Shown here: positions 47,610-55,097 of the stretch, one piece after another | How the letters are laid out: each line of letters begins with the position of its first letter | Position numbering within the stretch: position 1 is the first letter of the stretch | The notes under the pieces: model-generated | The model's input: the letters and a program-made list of their open reading frames with translations, nothing else | Told to the model about the DNA's origin: nothing | The model's database searches: none | Program-made: the position numbers and the translations under genes | Source: Neorhizobium sp. UBA3556 | GTDB lineage: Bacteria > Pseudomonadota > Alphaproteobacteria > Rhizobiales > Rhizobiaceae | NCBI GenBank assembly: GCA_002376235.1 | Contig: DFNX01000016.1 | Coordinates: 744,001-808,000, forward strand | DNA length: 64,000 bases | Reading direction: 5' to 3'

Positions 47610-48539
47610 CTACACTCCATCGTCGACGTTAAGGGTCAACCGCGGGTCATATTTGAGATCGAGCTTTGCTAAAGCGGATACGGGAGAAAAATTCAAGAAC
47701 TGAATGTTTCTGCGCTGCGCGGCCGCAAGTGCCAGTCGGATATGACTGAGTATTCTCGCCTCCGCCCCCGCAACACCAGAAAATGCAACCTTTTTGGACT
47801 TCTCATAAAAACGTGGCTCATTAGCATTTGAGATGTCGATGCCGATAAAGCCAATCATTTCCACTTCGCAGGCCAACGCAAACTGCAATGCCGACACGGC
47901 AATGGACCCCGCCTGAAAAACACCGAGATCTGGCTGCAGAGAGATACCGACCGTTCCATCATCATTGAGCAGCACATAATCCCGCTCTGCCACCTCGCTG
48001 ATTGAAAGGCGTGGCGCACCATAAGGCTTCAGGATATTATCGATCAGAATGATCTTCTTGTCCGCCAACCAATTCGGGTTTTGTTCGCATATGGCGCGAA
48101 GAACCGAGACCGAAAACAGACAGGTTGTTCCCGGGGGGATTTTGTTCATCATGCTTTCGAAATGGCGATAGATGAAGCGCTCGTCTTCGACCGCGACGGC
48201 AAGCGGCTCCGGAACCTTATCATCGATAAGGCTGATCGCTCCATTCAGTAAGATCGCCGTGCGCGGCCCCAATAGCGTCATATCCATCTTGTGGATCGAG
48301 GGGCCCGAGCCGACGACATAAACGGCGCCCGAAGCCTGCTGATGGATTGCCTGAACGGGGCAAAGCTCGGCAACGAGACGCCCCTTATAGAAAAGTCTCG
48401 CGTTCACCGCCGTACCGCGGCTGGATTGCAGCAACAAGCCTGGCAGCCAGTCCTGATAATGTGCCTTTTTCGAGCCGAGCAGGAGCCGGATCCCAGTACG
48501 GATAAAGTGCCTATACCAAGGGCGATCCGATCTTTGCAT
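47610..48539 (-). CDS. Putative LPS-biosynthesis protein with GSGPSI nucleotide-binding motif
   Basis: 309 aa. The signature VYVVGSGPSIHKMD at about residues 74-87 and the later SIAVSALQFALACEVEMIGFIGID resemble DUF115/GT42-like sugar-modifying enzymes that use activated sugars. It sits between lrp (4 nt upstream) and the GT-A transferase (1 nt downstream), in the place of the Sinorhizobium lpsD/lpsC genes. I cannot assign a reaction. Confidence 0.65.
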   Translation of the reverse strand: MQRSDRPWYRHFIRTGIRLLLGSKKAHYQDWLPGLLLQSSRGTAVNARLFYKGRLVAELCPVQAIHQQASGAVYVVGSGPSIHKMDMTLLGPRTAILLNGAISLIDDKVPEPLAVAVEDERFIYRHFESMMNKIPPGTTCLFSVSVLRAICEQNPNWLADKKIILIDNILKPYGAPRLSISEVAERDYVLLNDDGTVGISLQPDLGVFQAGSIAVSALQFALACEVEMIGFIGIDISNANEPRFYEKSKKVAFSGVAGAEARILSHIRLALAAAQRRNIQFLNFSPVSALAKLDLKYDPRLTLNVDDGV

Positions 48540-48542
48540 ATC

Positions 48543-49016
48543 TCAAACTTCTACAGCACCGAGGCGCTTCACCTGCCGAATTGTCAGCATGCTGCGGACC
48601 GTATCGACATGCTCATGCGCGGTCAGCACCTCGATGACGAAATCCTGGAAGGCGGTAAGGTTTTCAGCGAGGCAGTGCAGCAGGAAATCGCTTTCACCCG
48701 AAACCATCCAGGCTTGCCTTACGATCGGCCACTGTTCCGTAGCCGCAGCGAAAGCTTTCAAATTGACCTCGGACTGGTTCTTCAAGCCGACCATACAGAA
48801 CGCAACCAGATCATAGCCAAGCTTGGAGTTATTGAGCATGGCATGATAACCCTCGATAATGCCAGCCTCCTCCAGTTTGCGAACGCGCCGCAGACAGGGT
48901 GGCGCAGATATTCCGACGCGTTCGGCGAGATCCACATTCGTCATACGACCGTCATTTTGCAACTCGCGTAGAATTTTCAGGTCTATGTGGTCGAGTTCAA
49001 TTCCAGCCACGCGCAT
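48543..49016 (-). CDS. lrp: Lrp/AsnC family transcriptional regulator
   Basis: 157 aa. N-terminal helix-turn-helix (LDHIDLKILRELQNDGRMTN, then LAERVGISAPPCLRRVRKLEE) and C-terminal RAM effector domain with VSGESDFLLHCLAENLTAFQ. It is a feast/famine regulator that binds amino acids. It heads an apparent operon with two LPS genes, the same association as the lrp next to lps genes in Sinorhizobium. Confidence 0.93.
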   Translation of the reverse strand: MRVAGIELDHIDLKILRELQNDGRMTNVDLAERVGISAPPCLRRVRKLEEAGIIEGYHAMLNNSKLGYDLVAFCMVGLKNQSEVNLKAFAAATEQWPIVRQAWMVSGESDFLLHCLAENLTAFQDFVIEVLTAHEHVDTVRSMLTIRQVKRLGAVEV

Positions 49017-49195
49017 ATCCTCTTGTCTTTTGTCTCGGCTTCGCGCATCCGATAACGCTTATCTCGAAGCCCTGATCACGCAATGCTGAATACCCATGCT
49101 TCGCCGCGCCACATTGAGCAAGCCGACACAAAAGGCAAGGCCGATGGGTATTTAGCGAACATTGATTTCACCGAGTCGCACGAATATAATCAGCC

Positions 49196-50293
49196 ATGAA
49201 AAAAATCTCCGGAAAATCTGCTCAAATTTCCTTCTGGCCTCAGACGCGTAATATCAATACGGCAAGCTATCGCATCCGCTGCGCTCAGGTCGTAGACGCA
49301 CTACGCGAGGCTGGCACTCCAGTCCGCATCTATTCTGATAAGGTAAAGCGTTATTTCCAGTTTCTGCCTTTCATCGGCGCCCCGGACATCTTAGTTCTCT
49401 CAAAACGTACGCGGCTCACCTCGCTCGCAAGAGCAGTGAAACTGAAACACAAGTACGGCACAAAACTGATCCTTGATCTCAGCGACAATATCTATTTCGA
49501 GGGAGAGAAAGATAAAGCTGGAACAAGAGAGAAGCGCTTGAAGCTTCCTTCTTACGTGAACCAGTTCGACATGATCGTCACTCCATCGCCATATCTGGAA
49601 AGCGAATTGCGTCAGCATATTCGCAAGGACATGCATTTCCGTGTCATCCCGGACGCCGTTGAGAATATTCCCGCTCCATCAGCATCAGACAGGACAAAGG
49701 AAGCCAAGGCATTTGAAGCACTTTCGACCTTTGATAAAGATATCTCGGGCAATGGGATTGAGACCGGCCGACGGCTTGTCTGGTTTGGCGTAAGCGGTAC
49801 CCAAGCTGCCCGCAACGGAATGTACGACGTAGAAGCGTATTGTGAAGCTCTTGAAAAGCACAACACAGACAAACCCCTCTCCTTGAGCATAATCAGCGAT
49901 GACGAGGAACGTTATCGCGAGCTTTTCGGCAATGCCGGGTTCAAGACGCATTATCTCGATTGGAATTTCTTCACATTCAATGCCGCACTGAAACTGCACG
50001 ACATTGCCATTCTGCCCATTAGAACCAACCGCTATACGTTGGCTAAGAGCGCCAATCGCATCACCACATCATTTGCCGACGGCCTTGCGGTCTGTGCATC
50101 TCTGATACCCAGCTACGAACCCTTTACCAGCATGGCTGTCTTCGACGACTGGGACGATGGTCTTGCGCAGTTGATGCACGATGATGACGATAGGCAGGCC
50201 CGTATTACTCAGGCAAAAAAGCTCATCAATGATAAGTATTCGTTACCGGTAATTGCGAACGAGTGGCAGAAGGTTTTTGAGGAACTGAGCTGA
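49196..50293 (+). CDS. Glycosyltransferase-like protein (GT-B fold)
   Basis: 365 aa. N-terminal block NTASYRIRCAQVVDAL is typical of GT4-like proteins that begin with a donor-side Rossmann domain; the C-terminal half has DIAILPIRTNRYTLAKSANR in the position of the sugar-nucleotide site. It is divergent from lrp and sits alone before trxB. By eye its codon use is more AT-rich than its neighbours, which may mean a later acquisition. Surface polysaccharide is the likely target, inferred from the LPS genes alongside. Confidence 0.7.
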   Translation: MKKISGKSAQISFWPQTRNINTASYRIRCAQVVDALREAGTPVRIYSDKVKRYFQFLPFIGAPDILVLSKRTRLTSLARAVKLKHKYGTKLILDLSDNIYFEGEKDKAGTREKRLKLPSYVNQFDMIVTPSPYLESELRQHIRKDMHFRVIPDAVENIPAPSASDRTKEAKAFEALSTFDKDISGNGIETGRRLVWFGVSGTQAARNGMYDVEAYCEALEKHNTDKPLSLSIISDDEERYRELFGNAGFKTHYLDWNFFTFNAALKLHDIAILPIRTNRYTLAKSANRITTSFADGLAVCASLIPSYEPFTSMAVFDDWDDGLAQLMHDDDDRQARITQAKKLINDKYSLPVIANEWQKVFEELS

Positions 50294-50527
50294 AAACGAG
50301 GTCACTCCTCTAACGCGCCCATTTTCCAAAGTCATACCCCCCAAAACACGAAGCGCCTGGGAAAGGCACTCCCGAAGGTCTCAGCGACCAACTGTCCTGT
50401 TGTTAATGCAAGCCTGCCCTTGCACTGGCGCATGGATCGACATTAGATGACAATCAAAAAGCGGCAGAGCAAAAGCGCCCTTCCTATATGGGGTGTCGTT
50501 CCGATCCGCACTCGAAAGGAAATATAC

Positions 50528-51502
50528 ATGTCCGCTCGTCACACGGAAGTGTTGATCATCGGTTCAGGCCCTGCCGGATACACCGCCGCCATTTATGCCG
50601 CCCGCGCCATGCTGAAGCCGGTTCTGATCGCCGGCATGGAACAGGGTGGCCAGTTGATGATCACCACCGATGTCGAGAATTATCCGGGCTTCGGCGATCC
50701 GATCCAGGGTCCGTGGCTGATGGAGCAGATGCTCAAGCAGGCGACCCATGTAGGCGCAGAGATTGTCAACGACCTCGTCACCGAAGTCGACACGACTGGC
50801 CGCCCCTTCACCATCAAGACGGACTCCGGCACGGTCTGGACTGCCGACACGATCATCATCTCCACCGGCGCCAAGGCAAAATGGCTCGGCATCGAAAGCG
50901 AGCAGCATTTCCAGGGTTTTGGCGTGTCGGCCTGCGCCACCTGCGACGGTTTCTTCTATCGCAACAAGGACGTGATCGTCGTTGGCGGCGGAAACTCCGC
51001 TGTCGAAGAAGCGCTCTATCTGTCCAATATCGCCAAGTCGGTCACCGTCGTGCATCGCCGCGATGAGTTCCGCTCGGAGAAAATCCTGCGTGAACGGCTC
51101 TTCCAGCGTCCGAATGTCAAAGTCCTGTGGAACACCGAGATCCACGAGATCACCGGCAAGCCGGCAAAGCCGCCGCTTCCGCCATCCGTGGAAGGCGTCA
51201 AGCTGCGCAACACGCTGACCGGTGCGATCACCGAACAGACTATCGACGGCGTCTTCGTCGCCATCGGTCATGCTCCGGCGACAGAACTGTTCAAGGACAA
51301 GCTCAAGATGAAGGCCGGCGGCTATCTCTGGACCGCGCCTGATTCGACGGCAACCGACGTTCCCGGTATCTTCGCCGCTGGCGACGTGACAGATGATACC
51401 TTCCGGCAGGCAATCACCGCTGCCGGCATGGGCTGCATGGCCGCATTGGAGGCCGAGCGTTACCTGGCAGGCATCCAGCCGGCCGCAATCGCCGCGGAGT
51501 AA
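50528..51502 (+). CDS. trxB: Thioredoxin-disulfide reductase
   Basis: 324 aa from the ATG at 50528 (AAAGGAAA site); a longer in-frame start at 50447 is not conserved. FAD site GSGPAG (12-17), redox centre C136-A-T-C139, NADPH site GGGNSA, and C-terminal FAAGDVTDDTFRQAITAAG. It reduces thioredoxin with NADPH in the cytoplasm. The lsrB-type LysR gene begins 3 nt later and is probably cotranscribed. Confidence 0.97.
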   Translation: MSARHTEVLIIGSGPAGYTAAIYAARAMLKPVLIAGMEQGGQLMITTDVENYPGFGDPIQGPWLMEQMLKQATHVGAEIVNDLVTEVDTTGRPFTIKTDSGTVWTADTIIISTGAKAKWLGIESEQHFQGFGVSACATCDGFFYRNKDVIVVGGGNSAVEEALYLSNIAKSVTVVHRRDEFRSEKILRERLFQRPNVKVLWNTEIHEITGKPAKPPLPPSVEGVKLRNTLTGAITEQTIDGVFVAIGHAPATELFKDKLKMKAGGYLWTAPDSTATDVPGIFAAGDVTDDTFRQAITAAGMGCMAALEAERYLAGIQPAAIAAE

Positions 51503-51504
51503 GC

Positions 51505-52407
51505 ATGGGCGTTCCTTTAGACTGGGATAAATTGCGCATTTTTCATGCGGCGGCCGAGGCCGGTTCATTCACACATGCCGCCGACAAGCTGCATTTGTCC
51601 CAGTCGGCGATCAGCCGCCAGGTTAGCGCGCTCGAACAGGATGTGGGCGTAAAGCTCTTTCACCGCCACGCCCGCGGCCTGATCCTGACCGAACAGGGCG
51701 AACTGCTCTATCGCACCGCCCACGATGTTCTGCTGAAACTGGAAACGGTAAAGGTCCAGCTGACCGAGACCACCGACAAGCCATCCGGCAAGCTGCGCGT
51801 CACCACCACGGTCGGCTTGGGCCAGGGCTGGCTCACCGACAAGGTGCAGGAATTCCTGCAGCTTTATCCGGAAATGTCGATCCAGCTCATCCTCGACAAC
51901 GAGGAAGTCGACGTCAACATGCGCCATGCTGACTGCGCCATCCGGCTTCGCCAGCCTCAGCAATCGGATCTTATCCAGCGCAAGCTCTTCACCGTGCATA
52001 TGCACGTTTATGCGGCGCCGTCCTACATCAATCGCTTCGGCGAACCCCAGACGGTCGAAGATCTCGACAATCATCGCATCATCACCTTTGGGGAACCTGC
52101 ACCCAATTGGCTGATGGACGTTAACTGGCTTGAATCCGCCGGCCGCTCGTCCGACAACACGCGCACACCGCATCTGCAGATCAACAGCCAGACGTCGATC
52201 AAACGCGCCTGCCTGCTCGGCATCGGCATCGCCGTTCTGCCTGATTATATCGTAGGCCGCGATCCTGGCTTGATTCAGCTGGCGATCAACGCGGACATTC
52301 CGACCTTCGACACCTATTTCTGCTATCCGGACGAAATGAAGAACGCTGCGAAGCTGAAAGTCTTCCGCGATTTCATCGTCTCGAAAGCCAGAAACTGGAA
52401 CTTCTGA
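51505..52407 (+). CDS. lsrB: LysR family regulator LsrB/VtlR
   Basis: 300 aa. N-terminal LysR helix-turn-helix (FTHAADKLHLSQSAISRQVS) and periplasmic-binding-protein-like effector domain. Location right after trxB and before tandem AbcR-type sRNAs identifies it as the rhizobial LsrB, called VtlR in Brucella and Agrobacterium, which activates an AbcR sRNA and, in Sinorhizobium, responds to oxidation through cysteines. Cysteines here are C144, C236 and C273; the first two line up with reported C146 and C238, but the position of reported C172 is alanine. A candidate operator lies 73 nt downstream of the gene. Confidence 0.9.
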   Translation: MGVPLDWDKLRIFHAAAEAGSFTHAADKLHLSQSAISRQVSALEQDVGVKLFHRHARGLILTEQGELLYRTAHDVLLKLETVKVQLTETTDKPSGKLRVTTTVGLGQGWLTDKVQEFLQLYPEMSIQLILDNEEVDVNMRHADCAIRLRQPQQSDLIQRKLFTVHMHVYAAPSYINRFGEPQTVEDLDNHRIITFGEPAPNWLMDVNWLESAGRSSDNTRTPHLQINSQTSIKRACLLGIGIAVLPDYIVGRDPGLIQLAINADIPTFDTYFCYPDEMKNAAKLKVFRDFIVSKARNWNF

Positions 52408-52451
52408 AGTTCACCACGCCAGCCGATTTCGGCGAGATTCGCCTCTACCCT

Positions 52452-52463
52452 TGCATTTATGCA
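52452..52463. promoter_or_regulatory. TGCAT/ATGCA palindrome upstream of abcR1
   Basis: 12-bp near-perfect dyad TGCATTTATGCA, upstream of the main T-N11-A site. It is a possible accessory site for the LysR regulator. Confidence 0.35.
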
Positions 52464-52479
52464 GGTTTTAAGACGCAAT

Positions 52480-52496
52480 CATGCGCCTGACGCATG
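52480..52496. promoter_or_regulatory. LysR-type operator (T-N11-A) for abcR1
   Basis: Perfect dyad CATGCG-CCTGA-CGCATG; within it T52482-N11-A52494 fits the LysR box exactly. Its centre is about 65 nt before the predicted sRNA start, the classical LysR recognition position. Confidence 0.65.
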
Positions 52497-52503
52497 GCAG
52501 TGT

Positions 52504-52534
52504 TGCACAAAATATGATTGCTTAATGCACAAAA
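52504..52534. repeat. Direct repeat TGCACAAAA over the abcR1 promoter
   Basis: Two identical 9-mers at 52504-52512 and 52526-52534, two helical turns (22 nt) apart. They flank the -35 region, where a LysR activation site would lie. Confidence 0.5.
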
Positions 52535-52546
52535 AACCACCATATC
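52518..52546 (+). promoter_or_regulatory. Predicted abcR1 promoter
   Basis: TTGCTT (52518-52523), 17-nt spacer, CATATC (52541-52546). The start is expected near 52553. Confidence 0.55.
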
Positions 52547-52552
52547 GCACTC

Positions 52553-52673
52553 AGCTGATGCATATGGTGGCTTTCCTCCCAGTTCCACCGCAGCAGCTGT
52601 TCCCCTCTGGAGGTTCATTTTTGACCTTCACACTTCAAAGGGCCCTGGAGCGATCCGGTGGCCCTCTTTTTTT
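52553..52673 (+). ncRNA. abcR1: AbcR1-type trans-acting sRNA (alpha-r15 family), copy 1
   Basis: About 121 nt from the predicted start to the end of the T tract. 5' stem-loop GGTGG...CCACC (52566-52589) exposes CTCCC, an anti-Shine-Dalgarno motif; next comes GTTCCCCTCTGGAGGTT, shared with the second copy; then a terminator hairpin AGGGCC...GGCCCT and seven T. AbcR sRNAs with Hfq repress many ABC-transporter and other uptake mRNAs in rhizobia, Agrobacterium and Brucella. The placement next to lsrB/vtlR is the conserved one. 5' end not mapped. Confidence 0.85.
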
Positions 52674-52758
52674 GCCTTCTGCCCGTATCCAAGCAGAGCT
52701 GCGCCAATCTGCTGCAGCCTTAAACACACTTTCGCGTTCAATATCTTCACCAAGCCCC

Positions 52759-52787
52759 TTGTAGAGGACGGCGTGAGAACACATATT
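52759..52787 (+). promoter_or_regulatory. Predicted abcR2 promoter
   Basis: TTGTAG (52759-52764), 17-nt spacer, CATATT (52782-52787). Unlike copy 1, no LysR-like dyad lies at -65. Confidence 0.5.
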
Positions 52788-52793
52788 AAGATC

Positions 52794-52904
52794 AGTCGAC
52801 GGCCTGATGGTTTCCCGCCATCCGCATCGGCTGTTCCCCTCTGGAGGTTGTTTGACCTTCACACTTGACGGGCCGCGGAGAAATCCGTTGGCCCGATTTT
52901 TTTT
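52794..52904 (+). ncRNA. abcR2: AbcR2-type trans-acting sRNA (alpha-r15 family), copy 2
   Basis: About 111 nt. The 5' stem-loop GATGG...CCATC carries TTTCCCG in the loop in place of CTCCCA of copy 1. The central GGCTGTTCCCCTCTGGAGGT and TTTGACCTTCACACTT blocks are nearly identical to copy 1, and the terminator is CGGGCC...GGCCCG then eight T after one A. It is a tandem duplicate with a different first targeting loop, so the two should share some targets and differ in others. Confidence 0.83.
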
Positions 52905-52914
52905 GCCTCTTTAA

Positions 52915-52954
52915 ATCGGAAAAATCCGATATACATATCGAACCGAGGCGATAT
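52915..52954. promoter_or_regulatory. Two palindromic operators before arsR
   Basis: ATCGGA-AAAA-TCCGAT (52915-52930) and ATATCG-N8-CGATAT (52935-52954) sit just upstream of the ArsR start, as expected for an autoregulating ArsR repressor. Confidence 0.5.
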
Positions 52955-52957
52955 TCG

Positions 52958-53260
52958 ATGACGATAGACAAGACGGAAATTCTGAAAGCGCTGGCGCATC
53001 CGGTACGGGTGTCTTTCCTGGAATGGATGCGAGAACCCGAGCAGCACTTTTGCGATCAGGCGCACCCTCTGGAAATGGGCATCTGCGCCAACCAGTTCGA
53101 AAAGAAATGCGGACTGTCCCAATCGACAGTCTCCGCCCATCTGGCGACGCTCGAAAAGGCCGGATTGCTCAGGACAAACCGTATCGGCCAATGGGCATTC
53201 TATCGTCGCGACGAAGAAAATATCGCGTCCTTCCTGAATGATCTGAAATCCACACTCTGA
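52958..53260 (+). CDS. ArsR family transcriptional repressor
   Basis: 100 aa from the ATG at 52958; the ORF extension to 52865 runs through the abcR2 terminator and is rejected. Winged helix with FEKKCGLSQSTVSAHLATLE as recognition region. Three cysteines (C32, C43, C51) surround the recognition helix but not in the ELCVCD metal motif, so thiol modification by electrophiles is more likely than metal sensing. It is 46 nt before an old-yellow-enzyme gene, its probable target. Confidence 0.9.
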   Translation: MTIDKTEILKALAHPVRVSFLEWMREPEQHFCDQAHPLEMGICANQFEKKCGLSQSTVSAHLATLEKAGLLRTNRIGQWAFYRRDEENIASFLNDLKSTL

Positions 53261-53306
53261 CCAGACCTCCTCCCCCTCCCCAGCCAAAGGCAAAAGGACT
53301 TCCACA

Positions 53307-54428
53307 ATGACGACACTCTTCGACCCGGTGAAGTTTGGTGACATCGAATTGGCAAACAGGATTGTCATGGCGCCCCTGACGCGTAACCGCTCGCCGAAGG
53401 CGATCCCCAATGATCTCAACGCAGCCTATTACGAACAGCGTGCGTCCGCCGGCCTTCTGATCACCGAAGGCACGCCGGTAACACAGCAAGGCCAGGGTTA
53501 TGCCGATGTCCCGGGCCTCTACCTTCCCGAAGCCGTCGCGGGCTGGAAGAAGGTAACGGATGCCGTTCACAAGAAGGGCGGCAAGATCGTCACCCAGATC
53601 TGGCATGTCGGCCGTGTGTCGCATGTCTCGTTGCAGCCGAATGGTGCAGCACCCGTCGCCCCTTCGGCGGTCCCGGCCGGCGGCAAGACCTACATCATCG
53701 ATGAAAACGGCAATGGCGCTTTCGCCGAAACCTCGGCTCCACGTGCGCTGGAAACGGCCGAAATAGCTGGCATTGTCGCCGACTACGCCAAGGGCGCCCG
53801 CGCGGCCATCGATGCCGGCTTTGACGGCGTGGAAATTCATGGCGCCAACGGCTACCTGATCGACCAGTTCCTGAAGGATGGCGCAAACCAGCGTACCGAC
53901 GAATATGGCGGTTCCATCGAAAACCGGGTTCGCTTCGCTCTCGAAGTCGTCGATGCCGTTGCCAGCGAAATCGGCGCAGGTCGTGTCGGCATTCGCCTCT
54001 CCCCGGTCACGCCCGCCAACGGCATTTCGGAGAGCCAGCCCCAGGCAGTATTCAACCACCTCGTCGAGAAACTCGGCTCGCGTGGTCTGTCCTTCATCCA
54101 CGTCATCGAAGGCGCAACCGGTGGAGATCGCAACTTCACTCAGGGCGGCAAGCCGTTCGACTACAAAGAACTGAAGGATATCTACCGCAAGGCTGGCGGC
54201 AAGGGCGCGTGGCTGGTCAATAACGGCTATGACAAGGATACGGCCGAACAGGCTGTTGAGAGCGGATATGCGGATGCCGTGGCCTTCGGCAAGCTGTTCA
54301 TCGCCAACGCCGATCTTGTTGCCCGTTTCAAGGCAAATGCACCGTTGAACGCACCGGATAACACCACCTTCTACGGTGGCGGCGCCAAGGGCTATACCGA
54401 TTATCCCGTTCTCGAATCCGCAGCCTGA
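53307..54428 (+). CDS. nemA: Alkene reductase / N-ethylmaleimide reductase (old yellow enzyme)
   Basis: 373 aa FMN-dependent TIM-barrel enzyme. IVMAPLTRNRS at the N-terminus, WHVGRVSH with substrate-binding His, and HGANGYLIDQFLKDGANQR with the following DEYGGSIENR mark the OYE family. It reduces activated C=C bonds and nitro compounds using NADPH. The ArsR gene upstream is its likely repressor. A hairpin follows the stop. Confidence 0.93.
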   Translation: MTTLFDPVKFGDIELANRIVMAPLTRNRSPKAIPNDLNAAYYEQRASAGLLITEGTPVTQQGQGYADVPGLYLPEAVAGWKKVTDAVHKKGGKIVTQIWHVGRVSHVSLQPNGAAPVAPSAVPAGGKTYIIDENGNGAFAETSAPRALETAEIAGIVADYAKGARAAIDAGFDGVEIHGANGYLIDQFLKDGANQRTDEYGGSIENRVRFALEVVDAVASEIGAGRVGIRLSPVTPANGISESQPQAVFNHLVEKLGSRGLSFIHVIEGATGGDRNFTQGGKPFDYKELKDIYRKAGGKGAWLVNNGYDKDTAEQAVESGYADAVAFGKLFIANADLVARFKANAPLNAPDNTTFYGGGAKGYTDYPVLESAA

Positions 54429-54444
54429 AATGATAAAACTGCCG

Positions 54445-54463
54445 GGGCCGCATGATGCGGCCC
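54445..54463 (+). terminator. Hairpin after nemA
   Basis: GGGCCGCAT and ATGCGGCCC arms meet almost without loop, 16 nt after the stop; only a short TT follows, so it is a modest terminator. Confidence 0.5.
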
Positions 54464-54609
54464 TTGCGCCTAAAGGCAGGAGTTTTGCGGCACGTCAGGC
54501 CGACATCTGCCAGAGAATGTCTCCCGAAAGTGGTCACCGGTTTCGGGGGATATCTCCAAAAACAAAGAACGAAAGCACGGCAAGCTGATCTGACAGATCG
54601 CGACGCCCT

Positions 54610-54876
54610 TTAGCGGGCGCCGACCTGCTCGCCGTCGCCGTCCTGCACCTCTGCTTCCGGGCGGTCGCCTCCGTCGCTATGTTCGCTGTGCCAGACACCC
54701 TTATCGTCCTGCCAGCTTATCTCTTCCGGTTCGCCACCGACTTGCTGTTCCGCAGCCACGATGCGCGCTGCCTGCAGCGCATCCGAGCGGCTCGGAAAAG
54801 TCTCGGAGAAAACGTCGCCGAGACGATAGGCCCAACCGCCGTCATGCGGCACGATCTTGTAAACGACCTTGGTCAT
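54610..54876 (-). CDS. DUF2188 domain protein
   Basis: 88 aa with a strong AGGAGG site. The DUF2188 pattern VPHDGGWAYRLGDVFSETFP, followed by an alpha-helical DALQAARIVAAEQQ, fills residues 8-45. The C-terminal tail is acidic and low complexity. Function unknown; such genes are common in rhizobia. Convergent with nemA. Confidence 0.85.
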   Translation of the reverse strand: MTKVVYKIVPHDGGWAYRLGDVFSETFPSRSDALQAARIVAAEQQVGGEPEEISWQDDKGVWHSEHSDGGDRPEAEVQDGDGEQVGAR

Positions 54877-55097
54877 AGTTCCTCCTTACGCGTGGCCGCA
54901 TTACAATACATATCGGAAAGTCTCTCCGCTTACGGCACCGTGGTGAAGATGCGAAAGACCGTCGCAGAGTTCCAGGCCACGAAAGAAATAATGGCATTAT
55001 CGTCCAAATAGCGCAAATGCCCGCCCCCGTGGCAAAGGGCGCTTGATGCCCCGCACCGCAGCGTTAGATCACTATCATCAACAGGAGCGCGGTCGGG

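Noticed and set aside
52518..52868. 116-codon plus-strand ORF across the AbcR region
   Set aside because: It crosses the first sRNA terminator and consists of the repeated sRNA blocks read in frame; the RNA signals explain the conservation.
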